A DNA stretch of 64,000 nt from Lumbricus rubellus (Eukaryota > Annelida > Clitellata > Crassiclitellata > Lumbricidae), in the NCBI GenBank assembly GCA_945859605.1, contig OX243815.1:21265311-21329310 (forward strand), read 5' to 3'. Made by a program: the position numbers and the translations under genes. Position 1 is the first letter of the stretch; each line of letters begins with the position of its first letter. Below, piece after piece: positions 1 through 12,752 of this stretch. A model generated the notes under the pieces. It worked only from the letters and a program-made list of their open reading frames with translations, had not been told where the DNA came from and did not search any database.

Positions 1-975
1 TATCAGTTGCCGATAGATCCAAGTGTACTTTTGGGTTTAAGAAGGTTCCTAAATTGCACATTATAAAACTCCAGATAGATATGCACAATTTTATACTATG
101 CATGCATGTCTTCCTAAAGTTCCTTTCAATTAGTTGATCAGGTGATAGCCTTCAACACAATTCCTTCATTTGAATAGGTGTCACTCTATAATTATAAGGT
201 CCCATTGTATAGACTGTGCTAGACAGAGATTAAGATTAAACCCTCTTAACTATGCGACCATTAGCATGCAAACCACCATCCTTGTCGGCAGAAGTGCATG
301 GAACTTATGCTCTACCATTGTAGTTAACCAAACAGCTCATAAAACAGCTTAATTAATGCTAAATTTTGAAACGGCTATCCGCCAAAAGTGAAACTCAAGA
401 TACTGGCAGCACTGGCTCATGTAAACTGGATACCACAGTACAAGAGCGTTGTTTAGCCAGTACATGTGTTGTTTAGCCATTCATTCATGAATTCAGTGAA
501 TTTATATTGCCATATTTTAAAGCTGAATAAAGCCATAAAACACTTATGGTATGAAATATCTTTCATAGTAACAGCAAGTACACTAAGTTAGCTGAACATT
601 AAATATGACCCTTTCTAAGTATCTCTATAAATTGCACTGTTGTGCCATATATCATGCAATTGATGAAAAGATAATTTTAAACTTTGAGTTAGGCAAACCT
701 GTGGCATGCTCTGAAGTATAATTGCATAGTTAGAGAGATATGAAAATTAAATTAAAGCTTAGCTGATTAACCAAGTTTTCTTCTAATATTGCATGCAAGT
801 CAAAAAGTCACATATAGTCCTGTCTTCAAATACTTATGAAAATAAACCTTGAAAATTACCTGATCTTCTGCAAACTGAGAACACTTAAACAAACTTGATT
901 GTTGAATAAATGAAAAACTATTACGGTATTATTAAAATGCTAAATCAGTTAAACTACAATCGACTTAATACTAAC
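1..975. other. Probable tetraspanin intron; no gene seen
   Basis: This AT-rich stretch lies immediately 3' (minus strand) of the splice donor that ends tetraspanin exon 2, so it is most likely intron 2. I found no convincing further exon, RNA gene or repeat. A 15-bp segment near 855-869 is flanked by AG and GT on the minus strand, but it is too short to call. Confidence 0.5.
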
Positions 976-1502
976 AATGGCCAGCAACGTCGTATGCTCA
1001 AGTGCCGCAGCAATCAGACCAAAGATGGAAAAGATGAAGAGGAGACATCCAGCTGCAAGGATGAGACCTGCTGAAGCAACCACAAGATCAGTACCCAACA
1101 CTCCTTTGATGAAACCAATCTGATCAATGCACAGGTAGACGACAACTCCAATGACAGCAGCAGCAAGAATCTGGAATAGAAATAATCAGCATTTAAAACA
1201 CTTGAATACAAGTGAAAGTTCAGAAGAAAACAACCAGATGTGGGATGACACAAGAAAAATAAAGCACTCAAACACTTCCAGTGTATGTACAAGAATTTAA
1301 AAAGCATCACACAGCAATATCTAAGTTAGTATCAATGCAAAAGAACTATTATCACATATGCCTTATTTATAGATAACAACCAGTTAGAACGAAATCAATT
1401 AAATTCTGAGTCAATACTTACAACAAATACGCAATTGGTAACAATAAGGATGTATTTGAGACAAAGTGAACCACTGCCTCGCTGAAGTCGCTTGGAATTC
1501 AT
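976..1502 (-). CDS. Tetraspanin family protein, 5' coding exons (partial)
   Basis: Two minus-strand exons join in phase 0. Exon 1 is 1502-1422 (27 codons, ATG at 1502, donor GTAAGT); exon 2 is 1170-976 (65 codons, acceptor CAG, donor GTTAGT). The 92 visible residues give a short charged cytoplasmic N-terminus, transmembrane segment 1 starting at CLKYILIVTNCVFV, a short first loop, and transmembrane segment 2 (LILAAGCLLFIFSIFGLIAAA), followed by TTLLAI. That is the order and spacing at the start of tetraspanins, which organise membrane protein complexes. The Cys-Cys-Gly loop and TM3-TM4 are not in the window and should lie to the left. A 5'-UTR exon appears to end just upstream, with an acceptor TTTTCAG before 1524. 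Tetraspanin-like identity is fairly secure; the subfamily is not determined. Confidence 0.75.
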
Positions 1503-1524
1503 CTTCCTTCCTGACTAAACGAAA

Positions 1525-2053
1525 CTGAAAAGAATCAGAAAATAAAATAGAGCTGTCAGTGAGAACCAAGATGGCCAGGTAGGTCTACTTATTCAAAGGC
1601 AGATACCCGGCATTAACATAACCCCGATGCCTAACTACTTCAAGAAAAATTTACTGTAACTTTAAGTGTTATGAGCGTGAAAACAATGGTCCAGAATACC
1701 ATCATACAATTAACGTTCTTGCCCCTGTTATTCTCAGTTTGTCAATGCCAAACACCACAACTGTCAACTGGTACAGTGGTACCGGTAACCATGCGTCCAT
1801 GCCCGTACTACAAAAATTAATGGTTAAAAATTACCTGGCCAGAGTCACAACACCTTGTCACCTAAATATCAGTAATAATAATATCATTATTATGACAATA
1901 ACAAATGCTGAATATATTTATACATACATATATGTACATGTCATAACACTATACATTCGAACATATGCAAAATCTAACTAACTTGACGGATAATTATTAA
2001 AACTGTGAGTTAAATCGTAGTCCAAGTGATACAACTTTAACAAGAGTGTCCGC
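1525..2053. other. Intergenic/5' intron DNA; no gene seen
   Basis: This is the upstream side of the tetraspanin exons and runs to the foldback element. A short TA-rich run lies near 1910-1960. The string AACTTGACGGA near 1979-1989 equals the last bases of the foldback terminus, but no partner was found and it may be chance. Confidence 0.4.
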
Positions 2054-2220
2054 ATGCCCGTAACCTCCGTCAAGTTAGTTTGATATTCACGTTCGATATT
2101 CAGACATTCGGTATGGAAAGCCGAAGGTAAAATTCGTATTGAAAAATCATCTTATAACCGTACATCTGCATACGATTTTCACACCAAAGAACCATTAGCC
2201 AACAGTTATTGACTTGGGCA

Positions 2221-3760
2221 ATCAGAAAGTAATATTAGACTGATTTTATCAGGTGGGTAAGTGGGTCAAATGTGGGTCCAAACAGGGGAAATATCAATTT
2301 CTCCTATTTTCTCACTATATGTGTGACATTAATTTTTCTTTTTTCAGTTTTACATTTTCTGTGAAGAGTTATCTACCTGAGCAATCAGAAAATTATCTTA
2401 GACTGATTTTATCAGGTGGGTAAGTGGGTCAAATGTGGGTCCAAACAGGGGGAAATATCAATTTCTCCTATTTTCTCACTATGTGTGTGACATTTATTTT
2501 TCTTTTTTCAGTTTTACATTTTCTAACATGAGTTATCTACCAGGGTAATCAGAAAATAATTTTGGTCTGATTTTATCAGGTGGGTAAGTGGGTCAAATGT
2601 GGGTCCAAACACGGGGAAATATCAATTTCTCATATTTTCTCACTATGTGTGCGACATTAAGTTTTCTTTCTTCAGTTTTACATTTTCTAGGAAGAGTTAT
2701 CTACCTAGGCAATCAGAAAATTATCTTAGACTGATTTTATCAGGTGGTTAAGTGGGTCAAATGTGGGTCCAAACAGGGGGAAATATCAATTTCTCCTATT
2801 TTCTCACTATGTGTGTGACATTAATTTTTATTTCTTCAGTTTTACATTTTCTAATATGAGTTATCTACCTGGGTAATCGGAAAATAATTTTGGTCTGATT
2901 TTATCAGGTGGGTAAGTGGGTCAAATGTGGGTCCAAACACGGGGAAATATCAATTTCTCATATTTTCTCACTATGTGTGCGACATTAAGTTTTCTTTCTT
3001 CAGTTTTTCATTTTCTGTGATGAGTTATTTATCTAAGCAATCAGAAAATAATCTTAGACTGATTTTATCAGGTGGGTAAGTGGGTCAAATGTGGGTCCAA
3101 ACAGGGGGAAATATCAATTTCTCCTATTTTCTCACTATGTGTGTGACATTAATTTTTCTTTTTTCAGTTTTACATTTTCTAACATGAGTTATCTACCAGG
3201 GTAATCAGAAAATAATTTTGGTCTGATTTTATCAGGTGGGTAAGTGGGTCAAATGTGGGTCCAAACACGGGGAAATATCAATTTCTCTTATTTTCTCACT
3301 ATGTGTGCGACATTAAGTTTTCTTTCTTCAGTTTTACATTTTCTAGGAAGAGTTATCTACCTAGGCAATCAGAAAATTATCTTAGACTGATTTTATCAGG
3401 TGGGTAAGTGGGTCAAATGTGGGTCCAAACACGGGGAAATATCAATTTCTCCTATTTTCTCACTATGTGTGTGACATTAAGTTTTCTTTTTTCAGTTTTA
3501 CATTTTCTAATATGAGTTATCTACCTGGGTAATCAGAAAATAATTTTGGTCTGATTTCATCAGGTGGGTAAGTGGGTCAAATGTGGGTCCAAACACGGGG
3601 AAATATCAATTTCTCAAATGTTCTCACTATGTGTGTGACAATAATTTTTCTTTTTCAGTTTTTCACTTTCTGTGATGAGTTATTTATCTAAGCAATCAGA
3701 AAATAATCTTAGACTGATTTTATCAGGTGGGTAAGTGGGTCAAATGTGGGCCCGAACATG
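2221..3760 (+). repeat. Left-arm tandem array, ten units of about 165 bp
   Basis: Ten head-to-tail units each contain TTTATCAGGTGGGTAAGTGG, AAATATCAATTTCTC, a TTTTCTCACTATGTG segment, a pyrimidine tract ending in CAG, and AGTTATCTACC. Units fall into at least two alternating subtypes (CTTAGACTGATT versus TTTGGTCTGATT), so a higher-order period of two units is visible in places. The last unit is degenerate (GGGCCCGAACATG). Confidence 0.93.
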
Positions 3761-4089
3761 GGGCAATCACTATTTAATTTGTTTATATTTTTTGCCCTTA
3801 AATGCCCTAATATGCCCTCTTGAGCTATTGCTTTTTCTGGTGTGAATGCGTGAACGAACATATGAATTTGCTTCAAAAATAAGGACCTGCTGTATGTTAT
3901 GGATTATTATTTTCTACAAGTTGAAATATAAATACAGAAAATTCATTCAAACATGAATGCAACCATTTATTTTATTTGTGCACATATGTCAAAATACTAG
4001 CCCATTATATACATGCATTCATTGCAACCGGCCTGTATTGCATATTTACATGCATGTTCTGGAATTATTAAGCTTTAAGGTACATGTGA

Positions 4090-4430
<341 letters not shown>

Positions 4431-4532
4431 GAAAGTACATGAGTTTATTGGCTCTTCTTCTATACCCACACATATGTATGTATAATTATATATATTATAT
4501 ATACACAATACATAAGTACATATATATCTACT

Positions 4533-5478
4533 CTAGCTGGGGTACCCAGCGTTTGCCGGGAATTTTAGGATTCACCCCGCTCCCAGCCAATCTTCTACTT
4601 CTTTAGCCCACGACTCCATCCGCACTCCTACTGCTCACTCCACCTTCTTTTACACCCCGCCCAACCCCACCCACCCCACGACACCGGTACGCGACCCGAG
4701 AAATTTGGGTTTTGGGACAATTTCCCTCTCTTCACCCCGCCCAACCCACCCGGCTTATGCAGGCCGAGGTGTGTTGGGTCAAGGGCGGATACAGAAACTT
4801 TGGACGGGGGAGGGGCCAAAAATTTCTTGACACCGTGGTTCTGGGAAAAAAATCGCATTTAGCCACTGAAACCAAATGGGAGGGGGGGGCCACAATACAT
4901 GGGCGTTTCTAAATGGGGGGCCATTGCCGGATTGGCCCCCTGGATCCGCCCTTGTGTTGGGTGGAGGCAAACCCCACCCCACTCTTAATCTCACCCCAGG
5001 ACACCACCATACTCCAACCTTCACCGGTAAGCCAACCGTCAAATTTAGATTTTCTGAAAAATTTCTTTCCCCACACCACCCCCACCCCTCCCCACTCCAC
5101 CTTACCTCCCCCACCCAACCACACTCCGACCTCCACCAGTACGCCACACGTTAAATTTGAGTTTTCGGGAAATATGTAATCCCCCAACCAACCCCCCACT
5201 CCACCCACCCGGCGCCTGCAGGGCGAGGTGTGTGTTGGGTGTAGGGAAGTGGCCCGTGTAAAAATATGTCTAGTTGTAAGGTTTAACCCGAATAAGTGTG
5301 AAACTATGCATGGAAACGGCTGAGAAAGTGGCAAAAATAAGATTTTTTGCCCCCAACCCTGGCCCCATGGTGTCAGAGATTCGCGAACCCCCCCACTGGG
5401 TGTCCAATGCCGAGACGGACACAGTAGTGAAGGTTTGGAGTGAAAAGATGCAAAACTGTTAACCTGCATTTTGCACAA
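4533..5478 (+). repeat. Centre repeat, copy A (starts AGCTGGGGTACCC)
   Basis: Copy A starts CTAGCTGGGGTACCCAGCG and is C-rich, with repeated CCACCC/CCCCACC stretches, then a segment containing GCCCCATGG and AGAGATTCGC. Copy B (5921-6612) has the same order and orientation; copy C (5555-5915) is inverted. A hAT-type MITE interrupts copy A at 4780-4954. It is probably a non-autonomous element of unknown class. No coding sequence was recognised. Confidence 0.7.
4780..4954. mobile_element. 175-bp hAT-like MITE
   Basis: Ends CAAGGGCGGATAC and GGATCCGCCCTTG are inverted. Both flanks read TGTTGGGT (4772-4779 and 4955-4962), a perfect 8-bp target duplication. CA...TG termini with an 8-bp duplication are typical of hAT elements. 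Related fragments lie at 25487 (inverted) and 51543-51634. Confidence 0.85.
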
Positions 5479-5554
5479 ATATATATATATGTATATAAAA
5501 TACATATAATATATATATATATATACCAACATACATCCTTTCTTATAGATATAG

Positions 5555-5915
5555 ATAAATAAGAAAGGAGGTGTGTGCATATGTTTGTCCAGAATGGTAC
5601 AGAATGCACCCCATCAGTTTAGCAGCAACAGATCTGAAACTTGGCACCTAGAACAAAGGGCCATCAGGACCACCCAGTGGAGGGGTCGGCGAATCTCTAC
5701 CACCGTGTGGCCAAGGTGAGGCGAAAAACCTAATTTTTGCTATAAATTTCCATTTGTTCACCATAGTTTCACAGTTTTGCACATGAAACGTTGCAGCTAG
5801 ACAGCTATAGTGCTACAGGGGCCACCTCGCCTCCACCCAACACACACCTGGGACGAAGTGAGGGTTTGGAAGTAAAGAATTGGCCGGTAGCGGTACTCCA
5901 GCTAATATTTATATA
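5555..5915 (-). repeat. Centre repeat, copy C (inverted)
   Basis: The reverse complement of this stretch matches 6320-6612 closely, including the segments around GTAGCACTATAGCTGTCTAG, GGTTTTTCGCCTCACCTTGG and CATTCTGTACCATTCTGG. It ends against copy B in head-to-head orientation near 5915-5921. Confidence 0.75.
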
Positions 5916-5920
5916 CTAGC

Positions 5921-6612
5921 TGGGGTACCCAGCGTTTCCCTAGAAATTTAGGATTGGCACTGCTTTCGGCCAATTCCCAACTTCCAAACCCTCACTTCAT
6001 CCCATCCTCGCCTCTACTCCTCACCCCCACTTATTTTCTCCATCCCACTCACCCACCGACCTCCCTAACCCGCCTGCCCACCTTGCCTCCACATATCTGG
6101 GGTACTCTGCATCGCCCAATAAATTTTCCTTTTGGCTCACTCGAACCGGCCACAACCGCCTGATCCCCCACCTAACCCAACCCCAACCTCACCACACTAC
6201 GATCTCCTAACCGCTACGCCTCTCGTGAACTTTCCGTTTACCGGCAAAATGTTTTTCTTTCCTCCCACGCCCCCATCAATACCCTGCCTCCACCCGGCCC
6301 CTCTGGGGCGACGTGCTTGTTGGGTGGGAACAAGGTGGCCCCTGTAGCACTATAGCTGTCTAGCTGCAACGTTTCATGTGAAAAACTGTGAAACTCTGGT
6401 AAACAAATGGAAATTTAGAGCAAAAATTAGGTTTTTCGCCTCACCTTGGCCCCACGGTGGTAGAGATTCGCCGACCCCTCCAACGGGTGGTCCTGATGGC
6501 CGTTTGTTCTATGTGCCAAGTGTCAGATCAGTAGCTGCTAAACTGTGGGCATGCATTCTGTACCATTCTGGACAAACATATGTACACACATCCTTTCTTA
6601 TATTATAGACAT
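5921..6612 (+). repeat. Centre repeat, copy B
   Basis: Starts CTAGCTGGGGTACCCAGCG like copy A and ends with the TCTGTACCATTCTGGACAAA segment shared with copy C. Frames in this region are open only because of C-rich repetition, and I do not call a gene. Confidence 0.7.
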
Positions 6613-6751
6613 ATGTATATATGTACGATGTATTGTGTATATACAATGTATAATAGATACTATTATACATATGGCTGGGTATAGAAGAAGAGCCAATAAA
6701 CTCTTCTTCTATGCTTCGTACAAAATACTTCTGTGTATGTATGCATGTACC

Positions 6752-6985
6752 TTGATGATGTTGATGATGATGATGATGATGATGATGATGAGTTCATCGG
6801 CTTTACGCCTCTAGGAATGAGATTAATTAAGTGGTTTCCCGTTGCCTTCCTCACAAACAATGATAGTGGGGGAACAACATGTCTCAGGACACTACACAGT
6901 GGCTTAAGGTAGATACGAACTTTCGACCCTTCGGTCACAAGGCACTGAACTTACCGTTACACCACTACGTCTTATCACATGTACC
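6752..6985 (-). mobile_element. tRNA-derived SINE, right-arm inverted copy
   Basis: This is the reverse complement of the left-arm SINE, with a short interrupted GAT tract at 6752-6791, the conserved body at 6792-6900 and the tRNA-like head near 6905-6975. At least one base differs in the head (GTAGTGGTG here, GTAGTCGTG at left). Confidence 0.65.
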
Positions 6986-7302
6986 TTAAAGCTTAATAAT
7001 TCCAGAACATGCATGTAAATATGCAATACAGGCCGGTTGCAATGAATGCATGTATATAATGGGCTAGTATTTTGACATATGTGCACAAATAAAATAAATG
7101 GTTGCATTCATGTTTGAATGAATTTTCTGTATTTATATTTCAACTTGTAGAAAATAATAATCCATAACATACAGCAGGTCCTTATTTTTGAAGCAAATTC
7201 ATATGTTCGTTCACGCATTCACACCAGAAAAAGCAATAGCTCAAGAGGGCATATTAGGGCATTTAAGGGCAAAAAATATAAACAAATTAAATAGTGATTG
7301 CC

Positions 7303-9010
7303 CCATGTTCGGGCCCACATTTGACCCACTTACCCACCTGATAAAATCAGTCTAAGATTATTTTCTGATTGCTTAGATAAATAACTCATCACAGAAAATG
7401 AAAAACTGAAAAAGAAAAATTATTGTCACACACATAGTGAGAACATTTGAGAAATTGATATTTCCCCGTGTTTGGACCCACATTTGACCCACTTACCCAC
7501 CTGATAAAATCAGACCAAAATTATTTTCTGATTACCCAGGTAGATAACTCATATTAGAAAATGTAAAACTGAAAAAAGAAAACTTAATGTCACACACATA
7601 GTGAGAAAAAAGGAGAAATTGATATTTCCCCGTGTTTGGACCCACATTTGACCCACTTACCCACCTGATAAAATCAGACCAAAATTATTTTCCGATTACC
7701 CAGGTAGATAACTCATATTAGAAAATGTAAAACTGAAGAAATAAAAATTAATGTCACACACATAGTGAGAAAATAGGAGAAATTGATATTTCCCCCTGTT
7801 TGGACCCACATTTGACCCACTTACCCACCTGATAAAATCAGTCTAAGATAATTTTCTGATTGCCTAGGTAGATAACTCTTCCTAGAAAATGTAAAACTGA
7901 AGAAAGAAAACTTAATGTCGCACACATAGTGAGAAAATATGAGAAATTGATATTTCCCCGTGTTTGGACCCACATTTGACCCACTTACCCACCTGATAAA
8001 ATCAGACCAAAATTATTTTCTGATTACCCTGGTAGATAACTCATGTTAGAAAATGTAAAACTGAAAAAAGAAAAATTAATGTCACACACATAGTGAGAAA
8101 ATAGGAGAAATTGATATTTCCCCCTGTTTGGACCCACATTTGACCCACTTACCCACCTGATAAAATCAGTCTAAGATTATTTTCTGATTGCTTAGATAAA
8201 TAACTCATCACAGAAAATGAAAAACTGAAGAAAGAAAACTTAATGTCGCACACATAGTGAGAAAATATGAGAAATTGATATTTCCCCGTGTTTGGACCCA
8301 CATTTGACCCACTTACCCACCTGATAAAATCAGACCAAAATTATTTTCCGATTACCCAGGTAGATAACTCATATTAGAAAATGTAAAACTGAAGAAATAA
8401 AAATTAATGTCACACACATAGTGAGAAAATAGGAGAAATTGATATTTCCCCCTGTTTGGACCCACATTTGACCCACTTAACCACCTGATAAAATCAGTCT
8501 AAGATAATTTTCTGATTGCCTAGGTAGATAACTCTTCCTAGAAAATGTAAAACTGAAGAAAGAAAACTTAATGTCGCACACATAGTGAGAAAATATGAGA
8601 AATTGATATTTCCCCGTGTTTGGACCCACATTTGACCCACTTACCCACCTGATAAAATCAGACCAAAATTATTTTCTGATTACCCTGGTAGATAACTCAT
8701 GTTAGAAAATGTAAAACTGAAAAAAGAAAAATTAATGTCACACACATAGTGAGAAAATAGGAGAAATTGATATTTCCCCCTGTTTGGACCCACATTTGAC
8801 CCACTTACCCACCTGATAAAATCAGTCTAAGATAATTTTCTGATTGCTCAGGTAGATAACTCTTCACAGAAAATGTAAAACTGAAAAAAGAAAAATTAAT
8901 GTCACACATATAGTGAGAAAATAGGAGAAATTGATATTTCCCCTGTTTGGACCCACATTTGACCCACTTACCCACCTGATAAAATCAGTCTAATATTACT
9001 TTCTGATTGC
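7303..9010 (-). repeat. Right-arm tandem array, eleven units of about 165 bp
   Basis: These are inverted copies of the left-arm units, recognised by CCCACTTACCCACCTGATAA at regular spacing. I count eleven, against ten at left. Unit subtypes alternate as in the left arm. Confidence 0.93.
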
Positions 9011-9174
9011 CCAAGTCAATAACTGTTGGCTAATGGTTCTTTGGTGTGAAAATCGTATGCAGATGTACGGTTATAAGATGATTTTTCAATACGAATTTTA
9101 CCTTCGGCTTTCCATACCGAATGTCTGAATATCGAACGTGAATATCAAACCAACTTGACGGAGGTATGCCCGTA

Positions 9175-9690
9175 TACATGCTGTTAACTAAATCATGCAG
9201 GCTACTATTTAAATTTTAAATAATATTCGTTATTTAAATTATGTACGTCAGACCTAGATATGTATATTCAGTAAGATAATAAATCCGCTAAATCATAAGA
9301 AAACAGTTCCTACCTCTGTGATTGGCAACCTAATAAATCCGAAGGTGTTGCCTATTGTTTGATGGTAATATAATCACAATTCATCATTAGGCCTACCAGC
9401 TTGCGTCGAAAGACACTCATAACCACATACGAATCTGTATTTGTATTGACAGCCTTTGTTAACAAGATCATTAGATCAGCAACGTTCTACCTGGTTAGCA
9501 CCTGTATCCAAGGACTAAAAGTTTTAGAGAGAATTGAGTAAGTAAGATCATTAGAGTAAATAGAAGTTGGCCATCGGTCGTTTTCTACGATCGTTGGGTA
9601 AAATGGCATTTGCTCGTACTTTGCGCATCGCCTCTACTTCATGACACGAATGCTGCTCAAAAACGTTTACTAGGCTTTATCCGCTGATAT
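9175..9690. other. No gene seen
   Basis: AT-rich spacer between the foldback element and an inverted-repeat element. I see no frame, RNA gene or clear repeat. Confidence 0.4.
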
Positions 9691-10159
9691 TAGTAGGCCA
9701 GAATTAAATAAAAGCTAGAAGAAATTGGAGACAAGCCAGTTTTATAGTTTTTCGTTAGGTAATAATATGTAGTAAAACATACTAAAACCTGCAAAGTGAA
9801 ACTTGTCAGCAAAATTCACAATTTAACACCAAAGTAGCGCACTTTATAGCACACGTCTAAGGCCGTAACTCTGTGTACAGCGGGCGGATGTGCACAATCC
9901 TGGTGTCTATTTTCCGTATACGTAATACGGATAATGATAATGAAATTAAGGGGCGAGCGCGTATGTTTTATAAGATTGGCGTGCTGTGAACGTAAAGAAA
10001 ATAAATAGAAAATATGCAGGGGCATAGCCCGGAAAAATTTCTGAGGGGTTTCAATTCGGGATTTTTCCAATGGTCATGGACGCAAAATATGTTTCAAAAA
10101 TTCAGAAATTATTTATTTCGAGGATTGAATCCGCAAATCCACCCATACATTTTTGTCTG

Positions 10160-10374
10160 TATGCGCACTTGTTATAGCGCCCCTTCCACCTCTCAACCGC
10201 TACTCAGAGGCGCTCCCGACTACAGCGCGGACACTGCATAGCAGTTTCACGTCGAAGCGCTGACCAATTGCGAGTGAAGGACTTGCCCAAGGTCCCTACG
10301 CGGCGAGGTGGATTCGAAGCTAGAACCTTCCGGCTTCAAGGCAACGACGCCACCACTACACCACCGCGCCCCCA
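10160..10374 (-). mobile_element. tRNA-derived SINE with shared LINE-type 3' tail
   Basis: On the minus strand it starts GGGGCGCGGTGGTGTAGTGG (A box) and has CTAGCTTCGAATCCACC (B box) at the usual spacing. The body contains GACCTTGGGCAAGTCC. The 3' end is GGGAGCGCCTCTGAGTAG followed by GGGGCGCTATAAC. That 3' tail is shared with four other places in the window. Confidence 0.75.
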
Positions 10375-10387
10375 GCCTATGCCCATG

Positions 10388-11110
10388 AAAAACTGCTTAT
10401 ATTCAGACCAATATGCTTTTAGATCATCTGGGTCGACTACTGCTGCACTAAAAGCTTTAATTCACCATTTACTTGAATCGGTTAAATGTGAACCATATAT
10501 CCATTTGGTGTCTTTAGATTTTCTAAGGCTTTTGATACTGCAAGACACAACAGCCTGGCTGCACAGTTAGCCTCCATGCCTCCAGACTTCGTTTACAACT
10601 GGGTTATTGCAAAACATAGTGCATTGCACAAAGTTCGGTGGCATAGTATATGCTGATGATTGTTATCTGATAATTCCTGTGTCAAATATTAACACTACTG
10701 ATACTGAACTTGACCACATTGCAGAGTAACATAGCCCTAGTAATTGTAATTTGCCCCTTAATCATATCAAGCCATACGAGGCCATAATTATATAGGCGTC
10801 ACTGTTCCAAAACTTCTGACTACCCCCCCCCCCCCATAACAGGGATCAAACAAGTTGATTTAGTCAAGGTTCTTGGTGTTACACTTTCATATAGATTGGG
10901 GTTTTCTGCACACACTCATTACATTGTAAAGCAAAGCAATCAAGTTATGTACATTCTTTGTGTATGGATGACTTGTTTCATGCTAATATTTTAGTAATTT
11001 GATTCATCTTGTGATTTAATTTGTACGCTTTATTACCAATTATTACTTTGGTGTATTATAATAATGTTCTATGTCCTATTGTGGATTTGCAAGTGGAGTA
11101 ATACTTAGGC
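10388..11110 (+). pseudogene. Non-LTR retrotransposon reverse transcriptase relic
   Basis: From about 10395 the frame reads LYSDQYAFRSSGSTTAALKA then a segment ending LVSLDF, matching the finger/palm start of CR1/L2-type reverse transcriptases (S-x-Q-x-A-F-R..GS-T..A). A frameshift at about 10522 moves the KAFDTARHNSL motif to another frame. The catalytic YADD box is at about 10650-10661, closer than it should be, so an internal deletion has occurred. The part after 10980 matches the 3' end of another LINE fragment at 45505-45650 (GTTCTATGTCC and following). It is dead. Confidence 0.75.
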
Positions 11111-12139
11111 CTACTCAGCATGCTCAGTATTAAAGTTACATTGCACACTCAGTCAGTGGACTATCTACTGCCAATCTTCACCATGCAGTTTGCCAACAGA
11201 CAACTGCATGCCTAGAGACCACCACGAGGAGGTGTTGGCAAAGGTCTCCATAGTTAATTCATAATCAGCCTTGAAGTAACTGAAGAAAGTGAAAGTGATA
11301 GTAGTCATAACACAGCACATAGGATTCAGGACACAAATGAAATGAGGATCATGAGACATCTATCATGGCAATACAGGCCTCCTTGTCAGCGACAATGTAA
11401 AACGTGACAAGAAGAGAATATCCAAACAGCAGTGCAGACATAATAACTGTAACAAGACATAAAGACACATTCAAAGATAAAGATGAAACTGAGATAACTT
11501 AAAAGATAATAGCAGCACACCACTAGGCAAAAAGGGTCCTGGGCAGTGGGCACAGAACAAAGTGAAACAATTTCTTATTTATGAAACAATCAAGAAGCAG
11601 AGAACAGCTATAAGTTCAATTGGCACAAAGCATGGACAGGTTGCAATGACCTAACAGACCAAGCCTCTTGAAAGCTAATGTAAAAATAATTATTACATTA
11701 ATGGCCTCAAGCTGTAGATGAATGAACTTGCCTAACAGTTGGACGTAATTCACACATAAAAATCTAACATTCAACCAAGAGTAAGAAGTTTCCACAAATC
11801 ACCCATCATGTATGTGGAAGCTTCCACAATTTCTTCTTCATAACACATGTTGTCAAAGACTTTCTTGTTCATTTAAATCAATTTAATCATTTAATTTCAC
11901 TATCAGCCACTGAGTCAGCAGTACTATGCAGATAATATCAGTACATATTATACATAATTATTATGCATTAGTACACAATTCGCAGTGACAGTTCTTGCAG
12001 GCTGGTACACAATGCAATCCTTAAGAACAGCAAGTGCAGTGTTAGTGCACAGTTTTGAAGTGTTATCGACATAAGCATGCAACAAGAGACTTTAACCTAC
12101 TAAGAAAAGGCATTGTGCAAGGCACCAATTCACCAAAAA
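11111..12139. other. No gene seen
   Basis: AT-rich sequence with short unconvincing frames on both strands. The segment near 12046-12160 (CGACATAAGCATGCAAC) is weakly repeated near 13008-13110 in the same orientation, so a diverged duplicate end of an old element is possible. Confidence 0.35.
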
Positions 12140-12752
12140 TCAGTTGGATTTGAGGTATGTTATTAATGTCTGCAGAAATGTCTGAAATAGGGGTGGAATC
12201 CACAGCTTAACCAAATTCTGTCGCATACATATGCTGGCATTCAGTGAGTAATTTTTATGGTCAAACTGTGCAACACGTATGCTGCCTGGGAATAGTTTTG
12301 CTGCAGCTTCAACTATTTGCTCACTTTCCCTTTCAATGTCATTGTACCATTTTATCACTGACAATATTTATGTGAGGCTATGCTTTTGAAGCATGTTACA
12401 TCCTTGAGACCACTAACACCAGTAAACCATAATATTATGTTTTCACCATAACGCATCCTCAACAATTTCTTCAAATGCTTAACAGAAAAGACATCAGCTA
12501 ACTTTCTCATCTCTTCCTCAACATCAATGACTGTGTACAATTAACAAAGTTTGCCTCCATTGATAGTGTGTCGGAAATACATGCCGCTTCTGAGAAATCT
12601 TGAAGGGGCGCTATATAACAAGTGCACTTACATACAAACTTGCAACATATTTTCTGTATTGGGCAAAGCGCTATCTGCCTGTCACCAAGCCGAATACTAG
12701 CATCTAAGGTGGGTTTCATTCTTCTCGCTTGTGCAGCTGCAATCAGCCTCAA
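12140..12752 (-). pseudogene. Broken element-borne protein of unknown function
   Basis: Three overlapping minus-strand fragments (12752-12507, 12540-12355, 12364-12140) look like one interrupted reading. The last two join across a single frameshift near 12360: MRYGENIILWFTG then DVTCFKSIASH, then KWYNDIERESEQIVEAAAKL and LVKLWIPPLFQTFLQTLI. The pattern (W-Y.., E-x-I-V..AA-K-L, W-I-P..L..F-L..L-I) recalls repetitive uncharacterised proteins abundant in marine invertebrate genomes. I do not assign a function. Confidence 0.35.
12586..12625 (+). repeat. Fragment of shared 3' tail
   Basis: GAAATCTTGAAGGGGCGC then TATATAACAAG matches the distal half of the tail found on the SINE at 10160-10374 and elsewhere. 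The proximal half is missing. Confidence 0.5.

Noticed and set aside
1014..1310. 98-codon minus-strand frame over the tetraspanin exon
   Set aside because: It is a different frame from the tetraspanin reading and runs into intron sequence; the spliced phase-0 reading explains the exon better.
1979..1989. AACTTGACGGA, a second foldback terminus
   Set aside because: Only 11 bases, no partner end and no target duplication.
2221..3760. CRISPR-like regular repeat array
   Set aside because: Units are about 165 bp, directly tandem with no spacers, in an animal genome, and mirrored in the other arm of a foldback element.
4909..5580. 223-codon minus-strand frame and overlapping frames in the foldback centre
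   Set aside because: C/G-skewed repeat sequence keeps several frames open at once; there is no domain and a MITE with a target duplication lies in this region.
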